Below are positions 1 through 6,525 of a stretch of DNA of 12,438 bases, piece after piece. Location of the stretch: positions 4,734 to 17,171 of the forward strand of contig DHOF01000069.1 in NCBI GenBank assembly GCA_002411615.1, read 5' to 3'. The notes beneath the pieces were generated by a model. The model saw only the letters and a list, made by a program, of their open reading frames with translations. It did no database searches and was not told where the DNA came from. Each line of letters starts with the position of its first letter. Positions within the stretch are counted from its first letter, which is position 1. The position numbers and the translations under genes were made by a program. Origin of the DNA: Ruminococcaceae bacterium UBA5397. GTDB lineage: Bacteria; Bacillota; Clostridia; Oscillospirales; Acutalibacteraceae.

Positions 1-1665
1 CAAAAACTTGTTGGTGAAGTAATTGGTATCACCGATGACCGTACCACAATCCAGGTTTACGAAGAGACCACCGGACTTCGCCCGGGTGAACCGATCACTG
101 GGACCGGTTTCCCGATGAATGTAACGCTGGGCCCTGGAATTCTGGATAATATTTTTGATGGAATTCAACGCCCCTTAAAAGCGATCGCAGATTCTTCCGG
201 TGCATTTATTGCGCGCGGCTGTAATGTGCCTGCACTTGATCAGGAGCGCAAATGGGATATGACCTTGAAAGTAAAACAAGGCGATGAGGCTTCTCCTGGG
301 CAAATTTATGCTACCTGCCCGGAAACGCCGGTGATCGAACATCGCTGCCTTGTTCCGCCTGCCATTTCCGGCACATTTACAAAAGTGATGGAAAACGGCA
401 GTTATCGGGTCAACGATACGATTGCAGAAATTACGGACGAAGAAGGTACCATCCACCCGCTGACTCTCTGCCAGCGCTGGCCGATTCGGACCCCACGCCC
501 TGTAAAAGAACGGCAGCCAAGTTTTGTACCGCTGATCACCGGCCAGCGTGTCATTGATACGCTGTTCCCGATTGCAAAAGGCGGTGCCGCAGCGATTCCT
601 GGCGGTTTTGGTTCTGGAAAAACAATGACACAGCACCAACTCGCAAAATGGTGTGATGCAGATATCATTGTTTATGTCGGCTGCGGAGAACGTGGAAATG
701 AAATGAGTCAGGTTCTGGAAGAATTCGGCGCTTTAATTGACCCAAAAAGTGGACGTCCAATGACTGACCGTACCGTTCTGATTGCAAACACCTCCAATAT
801 GCCGGTTGCTGCCCGTGAAGCTAGTATCTATACTGGTGTCACACTTTGTGAATACTACCGTGATATGGGCTATCATGTAGCAATGATGGCAGACTCTTCC
901 TCCCGCTGGGCAGAAGCTTTGCGTGAAATCAGTGGCCGTTTGGAAGAAATGCCCGCTGAAGAAGGATTCCCAGCTTATCTGCCCAGCCGTCTGGCTGAAT
1001 TTTATGAGCGTTCCGGTCTCGTGAAAAACCTAAATGAAAGTGAAGGTTCCGTCACGTTGATCGGTGCTGTCTCTCCTGCAGGCGGTGATTTCTCCGAACC
1101 GGTCACTCAGAATACCAAACGTTTTACCCGTTGTTTCTGGGCACTCGATAAATCGCTCGCCTATGCACGTCATTATCCTGCTATCAACTGGATGGAAAGT
1201 TATTCGGAATATATCAACGATTTGAATCCATGGTACGAAAAAAATATCGGCCCTGAATTCATCAAATATCGTTCTGAAATCAGCTCCATTCTGCTTGAGG
1301 AAAATAAGCTGATGGAAATCGTAAAATTGATTGGCGCCGATGTACTGCCGGATGATCAAAAGTTGGTCATTGAGATTGCAAGAGTCATTCGTGTTGGCTT
1401 TCTGCAGCAAAATGCTTTTCACCCGGAAGACACTTATGTTCCGCTGGAAAAGCAAAAGCGCATGATGGAAGTAATTCTCCATCTCTATCACAAAGCAAAG
1501 GAATTGGTTACCACCAATATTCCGATTTCCGGTCTGGTACAATCTGGCCTGTTCGATAAAATTATTAAGATGAAATACGATGTTCCAAATAATAAGTTGG
1601 AACTTTTTGATCAATACCTGTCCGAAATCGATAAAACCGTTTCCGGACTCGTGATGAACTCTTAA
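1..1665 (+). CDS. ntpA: V-type ATP synthase/ATPase subunit A (catalytic), 5' end outside window
   Basis: This is the catalytic subunit of the cytoplasmic V1 head, which couples ATP hydrolysis or synthesis to H+ or Na+ transport. The frame is open from base 1; the first ATG inside the window (115) is an internal methionine, because the preceding 38 codons already read as the subunit A beta-barrel domain (IQVYEETTGLRPGEP). Compared with the family (about 590 residues), roughly 35 N-terminal residues lie upstream. In window codons, the Walker A loop GGFGSGKT is at 201-208, followed by the GCGERGNEM segment with the catalytic glutamate, and then the SRWAEALREISGRLEEMP block. The usual loop reads GPFGSGKT, so a Pro-to-Gly change is visible. 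Subunit B follows after 14 bases. The ion carried cannot be deduced because the membrane subunits are not in the window. Identification is very secure. Confidence 0.97.
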   Translation, partial: QKLVGEVIGITDDRTTIQVYEETTGLRPGEPITGTGFPMNVTLGPGILDNIFDGIQRPLKAIADSSGAFIARGCNVPALDQERKWDMTLKVKQGDEASPGQIYATCPETPVIEHRCLVPPAISGTFTKVMENGSYRVNDTIAEITDEEGTIHPLTLCQRWPIRTPRPVKERQPSFVPLITGQRVIDTLFPIAKGGAAAIPGGFGSGKTMTQHQLAKWCDADIIVYVGCGERGNEMSQVLEEFGALIDPKSGRPMTDRTVLIANTSNMPVAAREASIYTGVTLCEYYRDMGYHVAMMADSSSRWAEALREISGRLEEMPAEEGFPAYLPSRLAEFYERSGLVKNLNESEGSVTLIGAVSPAGGDFSEPVTQNTKRFTRCFWALDKSLAYARHYPAINWMESYSEYINDLNPWYEKNIGPEFIKYRSEISSILLEENKLMEIVKLIGADVLPDDQKLVIEIARVIRVGFLQQNAFHPEDTYVPLEKQKRMMEVILHLYHKAKELVTTNIPISGLVQSGLFDKIIKMKYDVPNNKLELFDQYLSEIDKTVSGLVMNS

Positions 1666-1679
1666 GGGGGGCGCAGAAA

Positions 1680-3161
1680 ATGATTTTGGATTATGTTGGA
1701 GTCAAAGAAATCAACGGTTCCCTGATCGTTCTGGATGACGTCCCGAATATTTCCTTTGATGAGATGGTAACCATTCAGCTCGAAAACGGTACCCAGCGCC
1801 AGGGACGTGTGGTTCAGATGGAAGGCTCTCGTGTTGTGATTCAGGTATTTGAAGGGACACGCGGTATTTCACTGACAAACACGCGTACCCGTTTAACCGG
1901 ACACCCGATGGAAATGGCACTGTCCCCCGAAATTCTTGGACGTGTGTTCAACGGTGCCGGCCGCCCTATTGATGGGCTCGGCGATATCTTCCCTGTAAAA
2001 TGTGCTGATATCAACGGTACCCCAATCAATCCTGTCAGTCGAAAATACCCGCAGAACTATATTAATACCGGTATTTCTTCGATCGATGTGCTGACTACGC
2101 TGATTCGTGGACAAAAACTGCCGATTTTTTCCGGCTCCGGTATGAAGCATAATGAGCTAGCCGTTCAAATTGCCCGTCAGGCAAAGATTACGGATAAAGG
2201 TGGAGAAGATAACTTTGCAATCGTTTTTGCCGCCATGGGCGTTACGAATGATGTCGCAGAATATTTTCAACGTAGTTTTGAAGAAAGCGGCGTTCTTGGA
2301 AAAGTTGTCATGTTTTTAAACCTTGCCAGCGACCCAATTATTGAACGTACTCTTTGTCCGCGCTGTGCGCTGACAGTTGCTGAATATCTGGCTTTTGAAC
2401 TTGGAATGCACATTCTTGTTATCATGACTGATATGACAAGCTATGCGGAAGCTCTGCGTGAGTTTAGCTCTTCAAAAGGAGAAATTCCAGGAAGAAAAGG
2501 ATTCCCTGGTTATTTATACAGCGACTTTGCAAGCCTTTATGAACGTGCAGGCATGATAAAAGGCAAGCCAGGCAGTGTTACGCAGCTGCCGATTTTAACA
2601 ATGCCGAACGATGACGTTACGCACCCGGTTCCTGATTTGACCGGCTATATTACAGAAGGACAGATTTCTTTGGATCGCAATTTGGATGCAAGCGGCATTT
2701 ATCCTCCTGTCAGTATTCTCCCCAGTCTTTCTCGTCTGATGAAGGACGGTATCGGCAAAGGGTTTACCCGTGAAGATCACCCGGCTCTTTCCAATCAGCT
2801 CTTTGCAAGCTATGCAAAAGTAAATGATGCACGGTCTTTGGCAAGCGTAATCGGTGAAGAAGAGCTCTCCCCAATCGACAAAGATTATATAAAGTTTGGT
2901 AATCTCTTTGAACATCGTTTTTTACGGCAGGGATTCCATGAAAATCGGACGCTTGCACAAAGCCTTGACTTAGGTTGGCAGTTACTTGCGACCCTTCCGC
3001 GCAGTGAATTGGACCGTGTAGATGGTGACATTCTTGACCGCTACTATGAAAAAGCCAAAAAGGAAGTCGAGAAACAAAAAGAAGAACAGGAAAATGCCAA
3101 GCAACAAGTGGCTGACTCTGCAAGCCTTAATCTTGATCAAACTACAATGGGAGGGAAATAA
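1680..3161 (+). CDS. ntpB: V-type ATP synthase/ATPase subunit B (regulatory, non-catalytic)
   Basis: This subunit alternates with subunit A in the A3B3 hexamer of the V1 head and contributes to the nucleotide-binding interfaces. The 493-residue product is slightly longer than the usual 460 or so; the excess is a charged Lys/Glu/Gln-rich tail after about residue 455. The place of the P-loop is taken by FSGSGMKHNELA near residues 150-161, which lacks the canonical GKT, as expected for B subunits. The C-terminal half carries the conserved THPVPDLTGYITEGQI block, and SSSKGEIPGRKGFPGYLYSD is also typical. The ATG at 1680 is preceded by AAGGGGGG (1664-1671) with 8-base spacing. It sits between the A and D genes and is clearly part of the same operon. 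Confidence 0.97.
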   Translation: MILDYVGVKEINGSLIVLDDVPNISFDEMVTIQLENGTQRQGRVVQMEGSRVVIQVFEGTRGISLTNTRTRLTGHPMEMALSPEILGRVFNGAGRPIDGLGDIFPVKCADINGTPINPVSRKYPQNYINTGISSIDVLTTLIRGQKLPIFSGSGMKHNELAVQIARQAKITDKGGEDNFAIVFAAMGVTNDVAEYFQRSFEESGVLGKVVMFLNLASDPIIERTLCPRCALTVAEYLAFELGMHILVIMTDMTSYAEALREFSSSKGEIPGRKGFPGYLYSDFASLYERAGMIKGKPGSVTQLPILTMPNDDVTHPVPDLTGYITEGQISLDRNLDASGIYPPVSILPSLSRLMKDGIGKGFTREDHPALSNQLFASYAKVNDARSLASVIGEEELSPIDKDYIKFGNLFEHRFLRQGFHENRTLAQSLDLGWQLLATLPRSELDRVDGDILDRYYEKAKKEVEKQKEEQENAKQQVADSASLNLDQTTMGGK

Positions 3162-3164
3162 CCG

Positions 3165-3806
3165 ATGGCAATCACAACCGTTCCGACAAAAGGCAATCTT
3201 TTGGCTACCAAACGTACGCTCTCCCTTTCGCAGACCGGTTTTGAGCTGCTTGACCGTAAACGCAACATCTTAATTCGCGAGATGATGCAGCTAATTTCCC
3301 ATGCCAACGAGATTCAGAGTAAAATTGACAATGTTTATGAAGAAGCATATTCCGCTCTGCAAAAAGCAAATATTACATTGGGAATCGGAGTTGATCTAGC
3401 CCGCACTGTTCCTTTGGATAACAGTTTAAAGCTATCCTTCCGCAGTGTCATGGGCGTAGAAATTCCGATCGTTACGATTAACGATTCCCAGGAAAAACAA
3501 GAAATTCCCTTTGGGCTTTCTCAGACAAATTCATCGCTCGATCTTGCCTTCTCAAAATTTCAAGAGGTCAAATATTTGACCGCAGAACTTGCTGAGGTGG
3601 AAAACAGCGTTTATCGCCTTGCAGATTCGATTAAAAAGACACAAAAGCGTGCAAATGCGCTGAAGAACATTATGATTCCCCGCTTCCAAAAAGCGGTAAA
3701 ATTCATTTCAGATGCATTGGAAGAAAAAGACAGAGAAGAATTTTCAAGACTGAAAGTTATAAAAGCCAAAAAAGAGCGAGAAAAGCTTCAAAAACAAAAA
3801 GCATGA
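3165..3806 (+). CDS. ntpD: V-type ATP synthase/ATPase subunit D (central rotor shaft)
   Basis: Subunit D forms the coiled-coil central stalk that turns inside the A3B3 ring. The 213-residue product has the usual length and is rich in Lys, Glu and Gln in long helical N- and C-terminal stretches flanking a short middle domain. The block KKTQKRANALKNIMIPRF near the C-terminus is the family hallmark, and the N-terminal PTKGNLLATKRTLSLSQTGFELLDRKR segment is also typical. Only 3 bases separate the subunit B stop from this ATG, and the ribosome binding site GGGAGGG (3149-3155) lies inside the end of the B gene, so translation is probably coupled. It is the last gene of the operon, since a terminator follows directly. 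Confidence 0.96.
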   Translation: MAITTVPTKGNLLATKRTLSLSQTGFELLDRKRNILIREMMQLISHANEIQSKIDNVYEEAYSALQKANITLGIGVDLARTVPLDNSLKLSFRSVMGVEIPIVTINDSQEKQEIPFGLSQTNSSLDLAFSKFQEVKYLTAELAEVENSVYRLADSIKKTQKRANALKNIMIPRFQKAVKFISDALEEKDREEFSRLKVIKAKKEREKLQKQKA

Positions 3807-3807
3807 T

Positions 3808-3853
3808 AAAAAAGGACGGGCTGCCGAAAAACTTCGACAGCCCGTCCTTTTTT
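3808..3853. terminator. Strong bidirectional Rho-independent terminator after the V-ATPase operon
   Basis: The arm AAAAAAGGACGGGCTG (3808-3823) pairs perfectly with CAGCCCGTCCTTTTTT (3838-3853). An inner CGAA/TTCG helix follows after a C-A mismatch, with a four-base AAAC loop. It begins one base after the ntpD stop codon. Because the A and T runs are symmetric, it should also stop leftward transcripts from the DMT gene, which has no other obvious terminator. Confidence 0.93.
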
Positions 3854-3870
3854 AGAGAGAGGAGAAATTT

Positions 3871-3897
3871 ATGAAAAAGAATCTTGTAATCATTTAA
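3871..3897 (+). other. Eight-codon mini-ORF with a good ribosome binding site, possible gene remnant
   Basis: Just after the terminator, GAGAGGAG (3857-3864) precedes an ATG at 3871 with 6-base spacing. The frame reads MKKNLVII and then meets two consecutive TAA stops. A different frame is open from 3891 to 3998 (35 codons, about a third of them Lys/Arg or aromatic), so a single-base shift would give a small basic protein of about 42 residues overlapping the 3' end of the convergent DMT gene. No family is recognised. It could be the decayed start of a lost gene or chance; no promoter is evident. Confidence 0.25.
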
Positions 3898-3974
3898 TAA
3901 ATACAGACATAGACGTTGAATGTGTTTATTCTGTGTTGTTTCAAAGAAAAATATACGAAATATGGATAAAAAAG

Positions 3975-4412
3975 TTACGTCGGAAGTTTGTATTTTAACA
4001 GCATGACTCCTCCGACCATTAATATTAGCCCCAGCACCTTCTGCCATGTAAACGGTATTTTTTCTTCATTTAAAAGGCCGAATGCATCCACTAGGGCCGC
4101 TGTAAGAAGCTGTGCAATTAAAATAATAGAGACCCCAATCGTTGCTCCTAGTCCTTTCATAGCCAACATAACGGTAACTGTGATAACGACTCCCAAAGCT
4201 CCTCCCAAAAGATCAAGTTTGCTCGCTTCCCCAACTGCACCCAAATTTCCGGTCCCAAAAAAGATCAGAACAATCACCGAACACAAAAATGCAATTCCCT
4301 GCACCAGTACATTCGATTCATAAAGGCCAATATGATCACTCAGACGTGTGTTAAATACCCCCTGAAAACTCATTGCAGCCCCAGCAATGATGGCAAATAT
4401 AACTGCAAACAT
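3975..4412 (-). CDS. Small DMT-superfamily membrane transporter, YdcZ-like (DUF606)
   Basis: The 145-residue product is almost entirely hydrophobic and shows about four to five membrane segments with very short loops. It has the size and feel of the YdcZ/DUF606 branch of the drug/metabolite transporter superfamily, including an early GAAMSFQGVFNTRLSDHIG segment and a terminal LGLILMVGGVMLL helix. The ATG at 4412 is chosen because AGGGGGA lies 8 bases upstream on the coding strand; the in-frame extension to 4466 would add a charged segment unlike the family. A second SD-like AAAGGAGGG lies further upstream but has no start codon at the right distance. Members are half-length and probably work as dimers, sometimes of two different subunits; no partner gene is next to it. 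The substrate is unknown. The terminator at 4496-4540 separates it from the AbrB-like gene, so it likely has its own, unlocated promoter. Confidence 0.8.
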   Translation of the reverse strand: MFAVIFAIIAGAAMSFQGVFNTRLSDHIGLYESNVLVQGIAFLCSVIVLIFFGTGNLGAVGEASKLDLLGGALGVVITVTVMLAMKGLGATIGVSIILIAQLLTAALVDAFGLLNEEKIPFTWQKVLGLILMVGGVMLLKYKLPT

Positions 4413-4420
4413 CAAAAAAT

Positions 4421-4427
4421 TCCCCCT
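4421..4427 (-). promoter_or_regulatory. Ribosome binding site deciding the DMT gene start
   Basis: The coding strand reads AGGGGGA 8 bases before the ATG at 4412. The longer in-frame start at 4466 (a TTG) has no such site. Confidence 0.65.
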
Positions 4428-4495
4428 GCAGGAAAAGTTTACCCTCCTTTTTCTATTTCTATACAACTAAAGCCAATTTGCCGCTTTTAAAATAT

Positions 4496-4540
4496 AAAAA
4501 GCCTTTTCTCCCAGTTTGACTCTAAGAGAAAAGGCTTTTT
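4496..4540 (-). terminator. Rho-independent terminator after the AbrB-like gene
   Basis: AAAAAGCCTTTTCTC (4496-4510) is perfectly complementary to GAGAAAAGGCTTTTT (4526-4540), with a 15-base loop. It starts 2 bases past the stop of the minus-strand AbrB-like gene. On that strand the stem is followed by TTTTTATATTTT. Confidence 0.88.
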
Positions 4541-4542
4541 CT

Positions 4543-4779
4543 TTACTTTTCTTTCGGGACTCCGTGCTCCAGCGAAAATAAATTTTTAAAAAGCTGATCA
4601 TAATCTTTTTTCTGTGGAATTGCGATTCCACGCTCTTTATCGGCAAGCAGCAACAATGTATCCCCCGGCTCAATTCCAAACATATCCCGTGCTTCTTTTG
4701 GAATGACAATTTGCCCTTTGGGACCCACTTTAACAGAGCCCATATATTTATCATCAATCACTTTTGAAAAACTTTTCAT
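4543..4779 (-). CDS. AbrB/MazE/SpoVT-family DNA-binding protein
   Basis: The 78-residue product carries the swapped-hairpin AbrB fold. The segment VKVGPKGQIVIPKEARDMFGIEPGDTLLLL (about residues 16-45) matches the family pattern in which a hairpin with a K-G-Q-I-V/T-I-P core is followed by an R-x-x-F/L-G-I-x-x-G-D turn. Proteins of this kind bind DNA as dimers or tetramers and act as transition-state regulators or as antitoxins. No toxin-like ORF adjoins it, so a free-standing regulator is more likely. The short tail (QKKDYDQLFKNLF) is not recognised. The ATG at 4779 is preceded by AAAGGGTG on the coding strand, with a rather long spacer. It is transcribed divergently from the dehydrogenase-thioesterase unit, which is therefore a candidate target, and an inverted repeat near its own predicted start of transcription suggests autoregulation. 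Confidence 0.9.
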   Translation of the reverse strand: MKSFSKVIDDKYMGSVKVGPKGQIVIPKEARDMFGIEPGDTLLLLADKERGIAIPQKKDYDQLFKNLFSLEHGVPKEK

Positions 4780-4797
4780 CTAATACACACCCTTTTA

Positions 4798-4811
4798 ACT
4801 GATTTTTCAGT
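4798..4811. promoter_or_regulatory. Short inverted repeat at the predicted abrB-like transcription start
   Basis: ACTGA (4798-4802) and TCAGT (4807-4811) flank a TTTT spacer. The repeat lies just downstream of the predicted -10 box (4815-4820, minus strand), where a repressor could block initiation. Which protein binds it, if any, is not known. Confidence 0.35.
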
Positions 4812-4814
4812 ACA

Positions 4815-4844
4815 AATATAAGAATAACATTTCTTACTTGTAAA
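4815..4844 (-). promoter_or_regulatory. Predicted sigma-A promoter of the abrB-like gene
   Basis: On the minus strand a -35 TTTACA (4839-4844) and a -10 TATATT (4815-4820) are spaced by 18 bases. Each differs from consensus at one position. Overlapping it on the plus strand is a weaker candidate, TTGTAA (4838-4843) with TATAAT (4862-4867), pointing towards the dehydrogenase gene. Confidence 0.5.
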
Positions 4845-4919
4845 ACATTTATTGCAAATATTATAATCCGAATGAAAAAAGAAATCAATAAAAACGATTT
4901 TTTGTAAATAGGATCTTCA

Positions 4920-4948
4920 TTGACAAGTTAAAATCATGAGTTTACAAT
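4920..4948 (+). promoter_or_regulatory. Near-consensus sigma-A promoter of the dehydrogenase-thioesterase unit
   Basis: TTGACA (4920-4925) and TACAAT (4943-4948) are separated by exactly 17 bases, so 11 of 12 positions match consensus. Initiation would fall near 4955, giving an untranslated leader of about 60 bases without an evident hairpin. A promoter this strong suggests high expression unless repressed. Confidence 0.82.
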
Positions 4949-5014
4949 AAATAATAATTCAAATTACATAAAATTTTGAAGCTTTTGGGGATTTGTATTT
5001 TAGGAGGGTAAAAG

Positions 5015-5965
5015 ATGAAAACAAAAAAAGTTGGCATCATTGGTCTAGGGCATGTGGGCGCTCATGTTGCATACAGCATCGCTGTTCAGGGAATTGCAGA
5101 TGAAATTGTTCTAGTCGATCAAAACGAAAGCAAAGTAAAAAGCGAATGTCAAGATTTGATTGACAGCGTTACCTATCTTCCTCATCGAATAAAAGTCTCT
5201 GTCGGCAACTTTGCAGACCTTGGAGACTGTGATATAATTGTAAATAGCGTCGGCAATATTGATCTGCTCCGCGGCAATAACAATCGTCTGATGGAAATGG
5301 ATTTTACCATCTCCGCAGTAAACGGCTATGTTGACAAAATCAAAGCTTCTGGTTTTAATGGAGTCCTGATTAATATTTCTAATCCCTGCGATATTGTTAC
5401 CAGACAGCTGGCTCTTGGGCTCAAACTTCCGCGCGGCCGTGTATTTGGAACTGGAACCGGTCTTGATACGGCCAGATTAATTTCGGCTTTGGCCCAACAA
5501 ACCGGAATCGATCATAAATCTATTACCGCCTATATGCTGGGAGAACATGGCAGCGACCAATTTGCCCCCTGGTCTTGTGTATCTTTCCGCGGTAAATCTT
5601 TAGATGAGTGGGCAAAAACCGACAAACGATTCCAATTTGACCGTGATGAAATGCAAAAATATGCGATCGGCGCGGGCTGGCGTACATTCAGCGGAAAATT
5701 CTGCACCGAATATGCGATTGCCAGTACTGCCGCAAGGATGGTACACATTGTTTTTCATGATGAAAAACAGATTCTTCCGGCAAGTTGTGAACTCTGCGGG
5801 GAATATGGAGAATCCGGGCTGTTCGTCGGCGTTCCTGCTGTAATCGGAGCAAATGGTGCAGAAGAAGTCGTAGAATTGTCACTAAATGCTGAAGAAAAAG
5901 AAAAGTTTCATCATTGCTGCGAACAGATTAAAAAGAACATGGAACATTTAAAAGAAATTAAGTAA
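5015..5965 (+). CDS. L-lactate/L-2-hydroxyisocaproate dehydrogenase-like NAD-dependent 2-hydroxyacid dehydrogenase
   Basis: This enzyme should reversibly reduce a 2-oxo acid to the L-2-hydroxy acid with NADH in the cytoplasm. The 316 residues match the LDH/MDH family. The dinucleotide motif GLGHVG is at 10-15, Asp35 ends strand 2 and favours NAD over NADP, Asp151 and Arg154 lie in GLDTARL (substrate carboxylate and dyad Asp), and the catalytic His178 is in GEHGSDQF. The loop after Gly80 (GNIDLLRGNNNR) is about two residues longer than in classical LDH and lacks the specificity Gln. Instead it begins GNI, as I recall for Weissella/Lactobacillus L-2-hydroxyisocaproate dehydrogenase, with Arg91 as the likely catalytic loop Arg. 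Branched-chain or larger 2-oxo acids are therefore plausible substrates besides pyruvate. The ATG at 5015 has GGAGGG (5003-5008) upstream. It is first in a transcript with the thioesterase, 25 bases apart. Confidence 0.9.
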   Translation: MKTKKVGIIGLGHVGAHVAYSIAVQGIADEIVLVDQNESKVKSECQDLIDSVTYLPHRIKVSVGNFADLGDCDIIVNSVGNIDLLRGNNNRLMEMDFTISAVNGYVDKIKASGFNGVLINISNPCDIVTRQLALGLKLPRGRVFGTGTGLDTARLISALAQQTGIDHKSITAYMLGEHGSDQFAPWSCVSFRGKSLDEWAKTDKRFQFDRDEMQKYAIGAGWRTFSGKFCTEYAIASTAARMVHIVFHDEKQILPASCELCGEYGESGLFVGVPAVIGANGAEEVVELSLNAEEKEKFHHCCEQIKKNMEHLKEIK

Positions 5966-5978
5966 AAATTTTAAAACT

Positions 5979-5982
5979 GGAG
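5979..5982 (+). promoter_or_regulatory. Ribosome binding site deciding the thioesterase start
   Basis: GGAG stands 8 bases before the ATG at 5991. The earlier in-frame GTG at 5982 overlaps this site, so it cannot be the start served by it. Confidence 0.7.
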
Positions 5983-5990
5983 TGATCGTC

Positions 5991-6470
5991 ATGGAAACAA
6001 GACCTTCAAAACATGTCTCAGAATCTGCAGTCGTGCAGACACAAATTGTTTTAAGCAGCCATATTAACGGCGCCGGAAGACTCTTCGGCGGACAATTAGT
6101 AGAATGGATTGACGTTGTCGCAGGAGTTGTCGCGCGCCGGCATTCTCATTGCAATACCACTACCGCTTCTATTGATAATCTTCAATTTAAAGAAGCCGTA
6201 CATATCAATGATACCGTTTTGTTGTTTGGAAAAATCACTTATGTTGGAAGAACTTCTATGGAGGTTCAGGTAGACAGTTATGTTGAAGAGCTGGATGGAA
6301 GCCGAAAGCTTGTAAATACCGCACACTTTGTGATGGTTGCACTGGATAAGAATGAGCGTCCGACTATGGTTCCTTCTCTGATTGTCGAAACAGACGAAGA
6401 AAAAACGGCATGGCAGGCAGGAGAAAAAAGAGATGCTTTGCGCAAACAACGCCGAATCGAACAATATTAA
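5991..6470 (+). CDS. Acyl-CoA thioesterase, hotdog fold (YciA/BACH-like)
   Basis: The enzyme should hydrolyse acyl-CoA to the free acid and CoA in the cytoplasm. The 159-residue product has a single hotdog domain. The active-site block SSHINGAGRLFGGQLVEWID (residues 22-41) gives Asn26 and Asp41 at positions equivalent to the family's Asn/Asp pair. It is followed by the second strand block TASIDNLQFKEAVHINDTV and the VGRTSMEVQV strand. The C-terminal tail (KRDALRKQRR) is basic and typical in length. Chain-length preference cannot be read from sequence; relatives accept short to long acyl chains. It lies 25 bases after the 2-hydroxyacid dehydrogenase with no terminator between them, so both probably share the promoter at 4920-4948. 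Joint expression hints at release of organic acids as fermentation products, which is inference. Confidence 0.9.
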   Translation: METRPSKHVSESAVVQTQIVLSSHINGAGRLFGGQLVEWIDVVAGVVARRHSHCNTTTASIDNLQFKEAVHINDTVLLFGKITYVGRTSMEVQVDSYVEELDGSRKLVNTAHFVMVALDKNERPTMVPSLIVETDEEKTAWQAGEKRDALRKQRRIEQY

Positions 6471-6490
6471 TTTTTGAGATCGTCATGAAT

Positions 6491-6525
6491 AAAAAAGCAG
6501 AGGATTTTTAGTCCTCTGCTTTTTT
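6491..6525. terminator. Bidirectional terminator between convergent thioesterase and FAD-protein genes
   Basis: AAAAAAGCAGAGGA (6491-6504) pairs perfectly with TCCTCTGCTTTTTT (6512-6525) around the 7-base loop TTTTTAG. T runs on both strands let it serve both directions. The stop codon of the minus-strand gene (6525-6527) touches the end of the stem. Confidence 0.92.

Noticed and set aside
3022..3273. 83-codon plus-strand ORF across the ntpB/ntpD junction.
   Set aside because: It lies out of frame over two conserved genes and shows only composition-driven Lys/Arg runs.
4467..4757. 96-codon minus-strand ORF overlapping the AbrB-like gene.
   Set aside because: It is a shadow in another frame of the well-supported AbrB-like gene and runs through that gene's terminator.
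4543..4779. Toxin-antitoxin system with the AbrB/MazE-like protein as antitoxin.
   Set aside because: No toxin-sized ORF adjoins it on its strand: the next gene is a membrane transporter beyond a terminator.
5982..5990. GTG at 5982 as start of the thioesterase.
   Set aside because: The GTG overlaps the GGAG ribosome binding site; the ATG at 5991 is at the proper 8-base distance.
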